From: Rubrimonas sp036735545
GTDB lineage: Bacteria; Pseudomonadota; Alphaproteobacteria; Rhodobacterales; Rhodobacteraceae
Assembly: GCA_036735545.1 (NCBI GenBank)
Contig: DAINOD010000004.1
Span: 1-64,000 of the forward strand
Length of the DNA stretch: 64,000 nucleotides
Direction: 5' to 3'
Shown here: in pieces, positions 34,301 to 42,832 of the stretch
Position numbering within the stretch: the first letter of the stretch is position 1
Layout of the letters: each line of letters opens with the position of its first letter
Translations under genes and position numbers: made by a program
The notes under the pieces: model-generated
What the model saw: the letters and a program-made list of their open reading frames with translations, nothing else
Database searches by the model: none
What the model was told of the DNA's origin: nothing

Positions 34301-34819
34301 ATGCGGGGCCTTCTCGCCGCCGGCGCGCTGTCGCTGGGCGCCGCCGCGCTCTGGCTGGCCGCGCCGTGGCCTGTCGCGCCGTGGCCTGTCGCGCTCTGGA
34401 CTGCCGCGCCGCCCGTCGACCGGGTCGCGGCGCCCACGCCGCCGTCGCCGGCGGCGGCCTTCGCGCCGCCGCCGCAACCCGCCCCGGCGACGCTGGAGGC
34501 CTTCCGCGCCCGACCGCCCTTCTCCGCCGCCCGTCGCCCGCCGCCGCCCCCGGCGCCCGCTGTGGCGGCGGCCCCGGCCGCCTCGGGGCTCCTGTTCGAC
34601 CGCTATGTCGTGGCCGGGGTCGTCGTGGCGGACGGCGCGCCGGTGGCGCTGCTGCGCGACGCGGGGGAGGGGCGACTGGTGCGCCTGCGCCTCGGCGAGC
34701 GGCTGGGTGAGGCGGTTCTGGTGGCCATCGATCTGGCGCGATTGACCTTCCGGGTGGGCGACCGCACGGTGACCGCCGACGTCGGGAGCAGCGACGGGAG
34801 CAGCGGCCGGAACCCATGA
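34301..34819 (+). CDS. GspC/GspN-like inner-membrane T2SS protein
   Basis: 172 residues. One N-terminal membrane helix (MRGLLAAGALSLGAAALWLA) is followed by a Pro/Ala-rich periplasmic linker and a C-terminal beta domain: YVVAGVVVADGAPVALLRDAGEGRLVRLRLGERLG, then VAIDLARLTFRVGDRTVTADV. This resembles the homology-region domain of GspC, which contacts the secretin. No PDZ domain is present, so it is a short GspC form. A 15-bp tandem repeat lies in the linker start. The secretin gene begins 1 base after its stop. Confidence 0.65.
   Translation: MRGLLAAGALSLGAAALWLAAPWPVAPWPVALWTAAPPVDRVAAPTPPSPAAAFAPPPQPAPATLEAFRARPPFSAARRPPPPPAPAVAAAPAASGLLFDRYVVAGVVVADGAPVALLRDAGEGRLVRLRLGERLGEAVLVAIDLARLTFRVGDRTVTADVGSSDGSSGRNP
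34361..34390 (+). repeat. Perfect 15-bp tandem duplication coding APWPV twice
   Basis: 34361-34375 and 34376-34390 are identical; a third diverged copy follows. In frame it adds an APWPV pentapeptide after the membrane helix of the GspC-like protein. Confidence 0.85.
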
Positions 34820-34820
34820 C

Positions 34821-36857
34821 ATGACCCGCCCGCGCCATCGCGCGCGCCCCCCGCTGGCCCTCTGTCTGCTGATCCTGGGTCTCGGCGTCGCCGCCTGCGC
34901 GCCGGCGCCCGCGACGATGGGGCCGCTCTCCACGGAGGGGCATCTTCTCGACGGCTTCCCCATCGGCGCGGCGCCGGCGGGCGGCGCCGTGGCGACGGTC
35001 GGCGTCGCGCGCGGGCAGGCGGAGGGCGGCGCGGAGATCCTGTCGGCCGACCGGCGCCTCGCCCCGGCCGAGATCGTCGTGCGCGGCGGAGCGCGCGTCC
35101 CCGACGGGCCGCCGGTGGCGCTGAACCTCGCCGACGCGGCGGTGGCGGAGGCGGCGCAGGTCATCCTCGGCGACGTGCTCGGACAGCCCTTCATCGTCGA
35201 CACGGGCGTCGCGGGGACCGTGACGCTGCGCGCCGAGGCCCCGCTGCCGCGCCCCGCGCTGGTGGACGCCTTCGCCGAGGCGCTGGGCGCGCAGGGCCTG
35301 TCGCTCAGCCAGTCGGGCGGGGTCTGGCGCATCGCACGCACGGGCGTGGGAACCGACGACGCGCAGATCTTCCTTCCGCGCCACATCGCGGCGTCCGAGG
35401 CCGCCAAGGCGCTGGAGATCGCGATTCCGCCCGAGCGTGTGCGCCTCGTGCGCACCGGCGCGGGCGAGGCGCTGCTGGTCAACGGCTCGGCGCGGGAGGT
35501 CGCGCTGGCGCGCCAGACGCTCGCCGCCATCGACGTGCCCCAGCTCGCGGGCATGTCCATGCTGCTGGTCGGCCTGCGCCACGCCGCGCCGGGCGACATG
35601 GCCAACGAGCTGGCGGCCGTCTTCGGCGGCGACGCGGCGCCGGGCGTCGGCGCCGACGGGCTGCCCGGGGGAGCGGGAGGCCTGCGCGCGGTGCCGCTCG
35701 ACCGTCTGGGCGCGCTGGCGCTGATGGCGCGCGACAACGCCACGCTCGACCGCGCCTATGGGCTGGTGCGCCAGCTCGACCGGCCGCGGGCCTCGGCGCA
35801 GACGCGGCTTTTCGTCTACCGGGTCCAGAACCGTTCGGCCGCGGCGCTGGCGGAGTCGCTGTCGTCGCTGTTCGCGGCCCCCGCCGAGCCCGATCCCTAC
35901 GGCCTCGACGAGACGCCCAAGATCGTGGTGGACCCCGAGAAGAACGCGCTGGTGATCTCGGCGCCCTCCGGCCAGTTCCAGCAGCTCGTCGACCTGATCC
36001 GCCAGCTCGATTCGGCGCCGATGCAGGTGCTGGTGGAGGCGACGATCCTCGAGGTGTCGCTTGGCGACAACCTGCGCTACGGGGTGCAATACGCGCTCAG
36101 CTCCGGCGAGTTGTTCAACAATCGCCGGGCGGGCGCCGTGCTGACAACGGGCATGTCGCAGATCATCGCGCCGACGCTGCCGGGCTTCGCCTTCTCGATC
36201 GGCACCTCCCTCGCCCCCGACGTGATCGTGGAGGCGCTGGACCAGGTGTCGGACCTGCGCGTGGTGTCCTCGCCGAAGCTGATGGTGCGCGACAACCAGC
36301 CCGCGACGCTGCAGATCGGCGACCAGGTGCCCATCGTCACCCGCAGCGCCGAGGGCGTGAGCGACGACAGCCGCATCGTCAACACGGTGGAGTATCGCGA
36401 CACCGGCGTGACGCTGCGGGTGACGCCGCGGATCAATTCGGGCGGCTTCGTCAGCCTCAGCATCGACCAGGAGGTCAGCTCGGTGAGCCAGACCACCAGC
36501 TCCGGCATCGACAGCCCCACCATCAGCCGGCGCTCCATCACCACCGACGTCACCGTGCGCTCGGGCCAGACCGTGGTGCTGGGCGGGCTGATCCAGGACC
36601 GCGGCTCGGTGGACCGCTCGGGCATCCCGGTGCTGCAGGACATCCCCGTGCTGGGCGCCGCCTTCGGAACCCGCTCCCAGAGCGCCGGGCGCACCGAACT
36701 GCTGGCGCTGCTGCGGCCCCACATCCTCACCGCGCCGGAACAGGCCGGCGATCTGACCGAGGGGCTGCGACGCCAGTTCGACGCCATCGCCGCCACCTCG
36801 GGCCGCCGGCCGGACCTGCGCCGGCTCGACCCGGTGAGCCTGCCGCGGCTGCAGTAG
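34821..36857 (+). CDS. gspD: Type II secretion outer-membrane secretin GspD (lipoprotein)
   Basis: 678 residues. The signal ends in a lipobox (GLGVAAC), so the secretin is probably lipidated and may not need a separate pilotin. N0 and N1-N3 domains follow (LADAAVAEAAQVILGDVLGQ; FLPRHIAASEAAKALE; VYRVQNRSAAALAESLSSLF). The C-terminal secretin domain has QVLVEATILEVSLGDNLRYGVQ, SSPKLMVRDNQPATLQIGDQVPIV and the closing VLGGLIQDR, ending LLALLRPHIL. It forms the outer-membrane gate of the T2SS. It is the last gene of the operon, 3 bases from a convergent gene. Confidence 0.92.
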   Translation: MTRPRHRARPPLALCLLILGLGVAACAPAPATMGPLSTEGHLLDGFPIGAAPAGGAVATVGVARGQAEGGAEILSADRRLAPAEIVVRGGARVPDGPPVALNLADAAVAEAAQVILGDVLGQPFIVDTGVAGTVTLRAEAPLPRPALVDAFAEALGAQGLSLSQSGGVWRIARTGVGTDDAQIFLPRHIAASEAAKALEIAIPPERVRLVRTGAGEALLVNGSAREVALARQTLAAIDVPQLAGMSMLLVGLRHAAPGDMANELAAVFGGDAAPGVGADGLPGGAGGLRAVPLDRLGALALMARDNATLDRAYGLVRQLDRPRASAQTRLFVYRVQNRSAAALAESLSSLFAAPAEPDPYGLDETPKIVVDPEKNALVISAPSGQFQQLVDLIRQLDSAPMQVLVEATILEVSLGDNLRYGVQYALSSGELFNNRRAGAVLTTGMSQIIAPTLPGFAFSIGTSLAPDVIVEALDQVSDLRVVSSPKLMVRDNQPATLQIGDQVPIVTRSAEGVSDDSRIVNTVEYRDTGVTLRVTPRINSGGFVSLSIDQEVSSVSQTTSSGIDSPTISRRSITTDVTVRSGQTVVLGGLIQDRGSVDRSGIPVLQDIPVLGAAFGTRSQSAGRTELLALLRPHILTAPEQAGDLTEGLRRQFDAIAATSGRRPDLRRLDPVSLPRLQ

Positions 36858-36860
36858 CGC

Positions 36861-37835
36861 TCAGGGAATGAGGACGCTGACCCCGGTGGTGCGCCGCGCC
36901 TCGAGGTCGCGGTGGGCCTGCGCGACGTCGGCCAGCGCATAGCGCCGCTCGACCGGGATGCGCACCTTGCCGGAGGCGACCATCGCGAACAGGTCGTCCG
37001 CCATCTCCTGACACGCCTCCCGCGTCGAGATGTGCGTGAACAGCGTCGGGCGGGTGACGAACAGCGAGCCCTTCGCCGCCAGGACGCCGATGTCCACCGG
37101 CGGCACCTTCCCGCTGGCGTTGCCGAAGCTGATCATCATGCCGAGCGGCCGAAGGCAGTCGAGCGAACCCGCCCATGTGTCCTTGCCGACCCCGTCCATC
37201 ACCGCCTTGACGCCGACGCCGCCGGTCAACTCCCGCACCTTCGCCACCCAGTCGCCGTCGCGATAGTCGACGGCCTCCGATGCGCCGTGCGCCAGCGCCA
37301 GCGCGCATTTCTCCGGCCCGCCCGCCGTCGCGATCAGGCGCACGCCCATGGCGCGCGCCCACTGGCAGGCGATCAGCCCCACCCCGCCCGCCGCGGCGTG
37401 GAACAGCACCGCGTCGCCCTCGCCGAGCGGCGTGGTGCGGCGGAACAGGTATTGCACGGTCAGGCCCTTGAGCATCATGCCGGCGCCGGTCTCGAAGTCG
37501 ACGCCGTCGGGCAGGCGGCAGACCTGCCGCGCCGGCATCACCCGCGCCTCGCAATAGGCGCCCGGGGGCCCAGAGGTGTAGGCGGCGCGGTCGCCTTCCT
37601 TCAGGTGCGTCACGCCCTCGCCCACCGCCTCGACCACGCCGGCGGCCTCGTTCCCCATCGCGGCGGGCATCGGCAGCGGGTAGAGGCCGCTGCGCTGGTA
37701 GACGTCGATGAAGTTCAGGCCGCAGGCCATGTGGCGGATGCGGATCTCGCCCGGACCGGGCTCGCCCACCAGGCGATCCACCAGCGCCATCGCCTCGGGC
37801 CCGCCCGGAGCCTCGATCACCACCGTCCGCGCCAT
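36861..37835 (-). CDS. NADPH:quinone oxidoreductase (zinc-free MDR family)
   Basis: 324 residues, the usual length for QorA. GLNFIDVYQRSGLYPLPMPAAMGNEAAG-type N-terminus, the nucleotide motif AAAGGVG and absence of the zinc-binding Cys/His residues identify a quinone oxidoreductase. It would reduce quinones with NADPH in the cytoplasm. It stands alone on the minus strand, 51 bases after the antiporter gene stop. Confidence 0.9.
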   Translation of the reverse strand: MARTVVIEAPGGPEAMALVDRLVGEPGPGEIRIRHMACGLNFIDVYQRSGLYPLPMPAAMGNEAAGVVEAVGEGVTHLKEGDRAAYTSGPPGAYCEARVMPARQVCRLPDGVDFETGAGMMLKGLTVQYLFRRTTPLGEGDAVLFHAAAGGVGLIACQWARAMGVRLIATAGGPEKCALALAHGASEAVDYRDGDWVAKVRELTGGVGVKAVMDGVGKDTWAGSLDCLRPLGMMISFGNASGKVPPVDIGVLAAKGSLFVTRPTLFTHISTREACQEMADDLFAMVASGKVRIPVERRYALADVAQAHRDLEARRTTGVSVLIP

Positions 37836-37886
37836 GCCCGCCTCCCGTTTCGACGGGGCGGATTGAGGCGCGCCGGCGCGGCGGGG

Positions 37887-40498
37887 TCAAGAGGGCGGCG
37901 GCGGGGGTCCGATCAGGCCGGAGGCGGCGGCGCGGTCCTCGTCGGGCAGGAACCACAGGTGGGAATAGCTCAGCGATCGGACCTCGGCGCCGTTCGCGCC
38001 ATGCGCCTCGATCTCGGCGTCGCCGAACCACTCCCCCAGCCCCAGCCGCCGCCGGCGCTCGCCGTCGCGCAGCTCGACCGCGCCCGAGGCGATGAGATAG
38101 ACCCCGCCGATCCGCTCGCCCCGCCGCAGCACCCAGGCCGCGACCGCGAAGACCCGCGGCTTCAGCCGGCGGGCCAGACGCACGAGCTGCGCGCGCGGGA
38201 CGTCGGCGAAACCGGGCAGCGCGGCCAGCGCGTCGGCGCTCGGCCGCACGATGTCCACCGCCGCGGTGAAGCCGCGGTCGGCGTGGACGGCGTCGGCCTC
38301 GGCGGCGAGGCTGCGGGCGAGTTCGGAGGAGATGATGCCAGAGGCGCGCATCTGCTCGATCTGGTCGCGCTCCTCCAGCCAGGCGAAGCGCTCCAGCACC
38401 TCGAAGTCCAGCGCGCGGGCGAAACCGGGATATTGCAGCCGAAGCGCCTGCAGATGGCCCTCCAGCTCGTCCAGCCGCTGGTCGAGGATGTCGTGCAGGA
38501 TCGTGGTCAACCGGTCGCCCAGCACGCCGCCGAGCCTCAGCTCCAGGAACACGATCAGCTCCAGCACCAGGATGCGCGACAGCAGCAGCGACTGGAAGCG
38601 CGCCTCGAGCTGGCGCGCGAGCGGCCATCCGACGCCCAGCCGCGCGTGAAGCAGGCTGACGGCGCGGAACCAGAAGTCGTGCGCATGTGGGCGGCGGGCG
38701 GCGCGCAGATAGCCCACGCGCCCGTCCTCGCGCGCCGCGTCGATCATCGCCTCGACCGCCCTCAGCGCCCGGTCGACCAGCGCGCTGGGGAGACCACCGG
38801 ACCAGAACTGCTGACCGACCAGCGCACGCTCCTGATTCGCCAGCGCTATCAGGCCGACGGTCAGGCGGTCGCGGTCGGTGATCTCCTCGTCGAAGGCGCG
38901 ATCGTNNNNNNNNNNNNNNNNNNNNNNNNNNNNNNNNNNNNNNNNNNNNNNNNNNNNNNNNNNNNNNNNNNNNNNNNNNNNNNNNNNNNNNNNNNNNNNN
39001 NNNNNAGGCCGACGGTCAGGCGGTCGCGGTCGGTGATCTCCTCGTCGAAGGCGCGATCGTCGCCCACCCTGCTCAGCCGCTGTGTGTAGGGGCGCACCGC
39101 CACGTCGACCAGTTCGTCGGCGAGGTTGAAGCGGCCGGCGAAACTGCGCAGCGCCGCGCGCACCCCGTTCAGGGCCTGGCTGAGCGCCTGGGCGCGAAAG
39201 GCGCGCTCGATGGGCGAGAGTTCGTCGAGACCGAGCAGGCGCATCAGCGGCCGCAGCGTGGAGCCCTGCACCAGCAGCGTGAACAGCGCGAAGCCGGTGG
39301 CCTGGATGGCGATGAACCGCTTCACATCGACCGGCACGAAGGGGTTCTCGGTGACCGCCAGCGCCAGCGCCAGCGTGACCGCCCCGCGCAGGCCGCCCCA
39401 GATGATCGCCAGCTTCATCGGCGGCGAGACGCGCCGGGTCAGCCGCAGCGCGGTCATCGCCGGAAAGGCCGTGAAGATCACCGCGGCGCGGCTGAGCAGC
39501 GCCGCCCCCAGCGCCACGCCCAACACCAGCACGTCGTCGAACGTCGCGTCCGCCATCAGCCGCGGCACGAGCAGGGCCGCCAGCACGAAGACAAGGCTGC
39601 CGGCCCAGAAGGCGAGCTGGTCCAGCATCTCCTCGAAGAAGGCGAAGGTCGCCGGCGTGAAGCGGGACCGGCCGATGGCGCTGATCACGAGCCCCGACGC
39701 CACCACCGCCACAACGCCCGACACGTTCAGCAAGTCGTTGCCGACGACGTAGGCGACATAGGGCGTGGCCACCGCAACCGTCAGCTGGGCGGTGCGGAAG
39801 GAGCGCATCCAGGCCACCGCGGCCACGGCGAGCCGCCCCGCCGCCATGCCCAGCGCCGCGCCGCCCAGAAGGTTGACGACCAGCACGCCGAGCGCCGCGG
39901 CCGGATCGAGATCGGCGCCCGCCACGATGACCCCCAGCAGGGCGGAGAAGATCGCGATGGCGGTGGCGTCGTTCAGCAGGCTCTCGCCCTCGACGAGCCG
40001 GGTCAGCCGCTGGGGCGCGCCCAGTTCGCGGAACAGCGCGATCACCGCCGAGGGGTCGGTGGTCGCCACGATGGCGCCGAACAGCAGGCACGCCACCAGC
40101 GGCGCCGCCCCCACCGCCGCCACCGCGCCCCCGATCGCCGCCACCGCGACGATCACCGCGAGCACCGCGAGCAGGAGCACCGCCGCGAAATCATGGCTCA
40201 GCCGGCGCACGTCGATCGTGACCGAACCCTGAAACAGCAGCAGCGGCAGGAACACGGTCAGGAAGGTGCCGGACGACACCGGGATGTCCACCAGCGCGTC
40301 TGCGAGGGCGTTGAACTCGTCGGTCATCGGCGTCGCGCGCAGCCACGACGCGGCCAGCGCCACCGCCACGCCGATGACCGCGAGCGCCACCGACAGGGGC
40401 AGCCCGAGCCTGCGCGCGACGGGCTGCGTCGCGGCGATCAGGATCAGCAGCCCCGCGACGGTCAGCGTCAGCGAGTCGATGGCGGGTATCGCGTTCAT
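37887..40498 (-). CDS. CPA1 Na+/H+ antiporter with C-terminal cyclic-nucleotide-binding domain (interrupted by assembly gap)
   Basis: The N-terminal part (40498 down to the gap) has about 12 helices and the CPA1 ion site FGAIVATTDPSAVIALFRELG, then EGESLLNDATAIAIF. After the gap come a long helical cytosolic domain and a Crp-like cNMP-binding domain (FADVPRAQLVRLARRLKPRVFAVAAWVLRRGERIGGVYLIASGAVEL). As written the two halves are in different frames because of the 100 Ns and a repeated 55-bp flank. Removing the gap and one flank (155 bases) joins them in frame to 818 residues. The layout resembles long SOS1/NhaP-type exchangers gated by a cytosolic nucleotide domain. Start MNAIPAID is in the first helix. 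Confidence 0.88.
38851..39060. repeat. Identical 55-bp flanks around the N gap (assembly overlap)
   Basis: 38851-38905 and 39006-39060 are identical over exactly 55 bases and abut the gap on each side. This is the pattern left when two contigs sharing a k-mer-length end are scaffolded with filler instead of being merged; it is not a biological repeat. Confidence 0.9.
38906..39005. other. Assembly gap of 100 N
   Basis: Exactly 100 undetermined bases, a conventional filler of unknown length, inside the antiporter gene. Confidence 0.99.
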
Positions 40499-40546
40499 GC
40501 GACCTACGTAGCCGCCGCGCAGGCCCGAGGCGAGCGCCGCGCGACC

Positions 40547-40587
40547 TTGATCCGCGTCAATTCCGCCTGACAGCCGCCCTGTATGCT
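40547..40587 (+). promoter_or_regulatory. FNR/FnrL box and -10 element of the bchE promoter
   Basis: TTGAT-CCGC-GTCAA (40547-40560) matches the FNR consensus TTGAT-N4-ATCAA at nine of ten positions. A TATGCT -10 hexamer (40582-40587) is centred 31 bases from the box centre, which places the box near -41, the class II activator position. The predicted start of transcription is near 40594, 23 bases before the bchE ATG. This predicts activation of bchE-bchJ-hemN at low oxygen. Confidence 0.7.
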
Positions 40588-40616
40588 GGGTGGAACGAAA
40601 GCCGGGAGGGACCGCC

Positions 40617-42275
40617 ATGCGCATCGTGCTCGTGCATCCGAACTACCACTCCGGCGGCGCGGAGATCGCAGGCACGTGGCCGCCGGCCTGGGCCCCCTAT
40701 CTCACCGGGTCGCTGCGCCGGGCGGGATTCGACGATGTCGTGTTCGTCGACGCGATGACCGACAATCTGGAGGAGGAGGCGCTGCGGGCGCGGCTCGCGG
40801 CGCTGGCCCCCGACGTGATCGGCGTGACCGCCATAACCCCCTCGATCTACGCCGCCGAGCGCGTGCTGGAGATCGCGCGCGAGGTCTGCCCGACGGCGCT
40901 GCGGGTGCTGGGCGGAGTGCACGCCACCTTCATGTTCCGCCAGGTGCTGTCCGAGGCGCCGTGGATCGACGTCATCGTGCGCGGCGAGGGCGAGGAGATC
41001 TTCGCCAACCTCGTGCGCGCGGCGGACGAGGGGCGCTGGCCGGCCGACCGCCGCCGCATCAAGGGTCTCGCCTTCATCGAGGACGGCGAGATCGTCTCGA
41101 CCGAGGCCGCCTCCACGGTGCGCGACCTCGACGGCATCGACCCCGATTGGGGCATCCTCGACTGGTCGAAATACACCTACACCCCGCTCGGCGTGCGGGT
41201 CGCGATCCCCAACATGGCGCGCGGCTGCCCGTTCACCTGCTCCTTCTGCAGCCAGTGGAAGTTCTGGCGCGACTACCGGGTGCGGGACCCCAAGAAGGTC
41301 GTGGACGAGATCGAGCGGCTGGTGAACGACCACCAGGTCGGCTTCTTCATCCTCGCCGACGAGGAGCCGACCATCAACCGCAAGAAGTTCGTGCAGTTCT
41401 GCGAGGAGCTGATCGCCCGCGGCCTGCCGGACCGGGTCAAGTGGGGCATCAACACCCGCGTCACCGACATCATGCGCGACAAGGAGTTGCTGCCGCTCTA
41501 CCGAAAGGCGGGGCTCGTCCACGTCTCGCTGGGCACCGAGGCGGCGGCGCAGATGAAGCTCGACCAGTTCAACAAGGAGACCACGGTCGCCCAGAACAAG
41601 GAGGCGATCCGTCTCCTGCGCGAGGCCGACATCTTCACGGAGGCGCAGTTCATCGTCGGCCTGGACAACGAGACCGCCGACACGCTGGAGGAAACCTTCC
41701 AGATGGCGTGGGACTGGCAGCCTGACCTCGCCAACTGGGCGATGTACACGCCGTGGCCGTTTACGCCGCTCTATCAGGAGATCAAGGACAAGGTCGAAGT
41801 CTTCGACTTCTCCAAATACAACTTCGTCACCCCGATCATGGCTCCAGCGGCGATGACCCGCGGGGAGTTGCTCGACGGCGTGATGAAGAACTATCGCCGC
41901 TTCTACAGTCGCAAAGCGCTGTTCCACTATCCATGGCGAGGGCGGGGCTTCCGGCGGCGCTATCTGCTGGGCTGTCTCTACGCGTTCCTGAAGGCAGGCT
42001 TCAACCGCACGTTCTACGATCTGGGCAAGGCCGGCTACTGGGGGCCCCAGACGCGGAACAAGGTCGACTTCCACTTCGACGAGACGCGCACCATCGCGCC
42101 CGCGCAGATGGCCGACTGGGACGCCGCGGCCGACCGCGCGGCGCGCGCCGCGGAGCGGCGCGAGGCGGTGCGGGCGCAGGGCAAGGCGCGCGCCGCGGAA
42201 CGGGCGATGGCCTGCGGCGGCGGCGCCTTCCAGATGCCGGAGAGCCTCGAACACGTCCGGACGACGGTCCACTGA
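40617..42275 (+). CDS. bchE: Anaerobic Mg-protoporphyrin IX monomethyl ester cyclase (BchE)
   Basis: 552 residues from the ATG after GGGAGGG. The start MRIVLVHPNYHSGGAEIAG is the BchE hallmark. A B12-binding-type Rossmann domain (to about 150) is followed by the radical SAM core with CxxxCxxC at Cys204/208/211, then FFILADEEPTINRKKF and VKWGINTRVTD. BchE makes the isocyclic ring E of bacteriochlorophyll using water-derived oxygen, with 4Fe-4S, SAM and cobalamin. It leads an operon with bchJ (1 base after) and hemN, behind an FNR-type promoter. Confidence 0.93.
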   Translation: MRIVLVHPNYHSGGAEIAGTWPPAWAPYLTGSLRRAGFDDVVFVDAMTDNLEEEALRARLAALAPDVIGVTAITPSIYAAERVLEIAREVCPTALRVLGGVHATFMFRQVLSEAPWIDVIVRGEGEEIFANLVRAADEGRWPADRRRIKGLAFIEDGEIVSTEAASTVRDLDGIDPDWGILDWSKYTYTPLGVRVAIPNMARGCPFTCSFCSQWKFWRDYRVRDPKKVVDEIERLVNDHQVGFFILADEEPTINRKKFVQFCEELIARGLPDRVKWGINTRVTDIMRDKELLPLYRKAGLVHVSLGTEAAAQMKLDQFNKETTVAQNKEAIRLLREADIFTEAQFIVGLDNETADTLEETFQMAWDWQPDLANWAMYTPWPFTPLYQEIKDKVEVFDFSKYNFVTPIMAPAAMTRGELLDGVMKNYRRFYSRKALFHYPWRGRGFRRRYLLGCLYAFLKAGFNRTFYDLGKAGYWGPQTRNKVDFHFDETRTIAPAQMADWDAAADRAARAAERREAVRAQGKARAAERAMACGGGAFQMPESLEHVRTTVH

Positions 42276-42276
42276 G

Positions 42277-42822
42277 ATGGGCCCGCCGCTGATCGGCCCG
42301 AACGCCCTGATCCAGACAGCCGCGGCCCTGCGGGCGCTGGAGGGCGAGGAGGCCTGCCGTCGCGTCTTCGCCCGCGCCCGCCTGGAGGCCCGGCTGGCGC
42401 AGCCCCCGGGGGCCATGGTGCCGGCCGCCGAGGCGGCGCGACTGATGGCCGGCCTCGCCGGGAGCCTCCCGCCCGACCGCGCCGCCGCGGTGGCGGCCGA
42501 GGCGGGGCGGCGCACCGCCGACTATCTGCTCGCGCACCGCATCCCGGCCGCCGCGCGCGCCCTGCTGCCGCGACTGCCGCTGCGGTTGGCGTCGTGGCTC
42601 CTCGGCCGCGCCATCGTGGCCAACGCCTGGACCTTCGCCGCCGGAGCGGCGGTTCGCGCACGCCTTTCCCGCGGCGCCGCCCACATCGAGATCGACGACG
42701 CGCCGGACCCGTTGACCGAGGTCTGGCGCTGCGCCGTGTTCGCGCGGCTTTTCGCCGTGCTCGTCGCCCCCCGCGCCCGCGCCCGCCCCGCCCCGGGCGG
42801 CTGCGCGATCGCGCTCGCCTGA
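42277..42822 (+). CDS. bchJ: BchJ, V4R-domain protein of bacteriochlorophyll synthesis
   Basis: 181 residues, starting 1 base after the bchE stop. IGPNALIQTAAALRALEGEEACRRVFARA-type start and the V4R-like C-terminus (RGAAHIEIDDAP followed by a Cys-containing WRCAVF) match BchJ. It was once assigned as 4-vinyl protochlorophyllide reductase; later work on other bacteria points to a substrate-carrier or chaperone role, so the catalytic claim should be held lightly. Linkage to bchE is the standard arrangement. Confidence 0.85.
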   Translation: MGPPLIGPNALIQTAAALRALEGEEACRRVFARARLEARLAQPPGAMVPAAEAARLMAGLAGSLPPDRAAAVAAEAGRRTADYLLAHRIPAAARALLPRLPLRLASWLLGRAIVANAWTFAAGAAVRARLSRGAAHIEIDDAPDPLTEVWRCAVFARLFAVLVAPRARARPAPGGCAIALA

Positions 42823-42832
42823 AAGGTCCGCG

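Noticed and set aside
33885..36722. Long minus-strand open frame (945 codons) opposite gspM to gspD
   Set aside because: It is antisense to clearly homologous T2SS genes and translates into Arg/Gly/Ala-rich sequence without domains. In DNA this GC-rich, stop codons are rare in every frame.
38851..39060. Reading the 55-bp flanks as a transposon target duplication or a real repeat
   Set aside because: The copies abut an exact 100-N filler and removing one restores the frame; an assembly overlap explains it fully.
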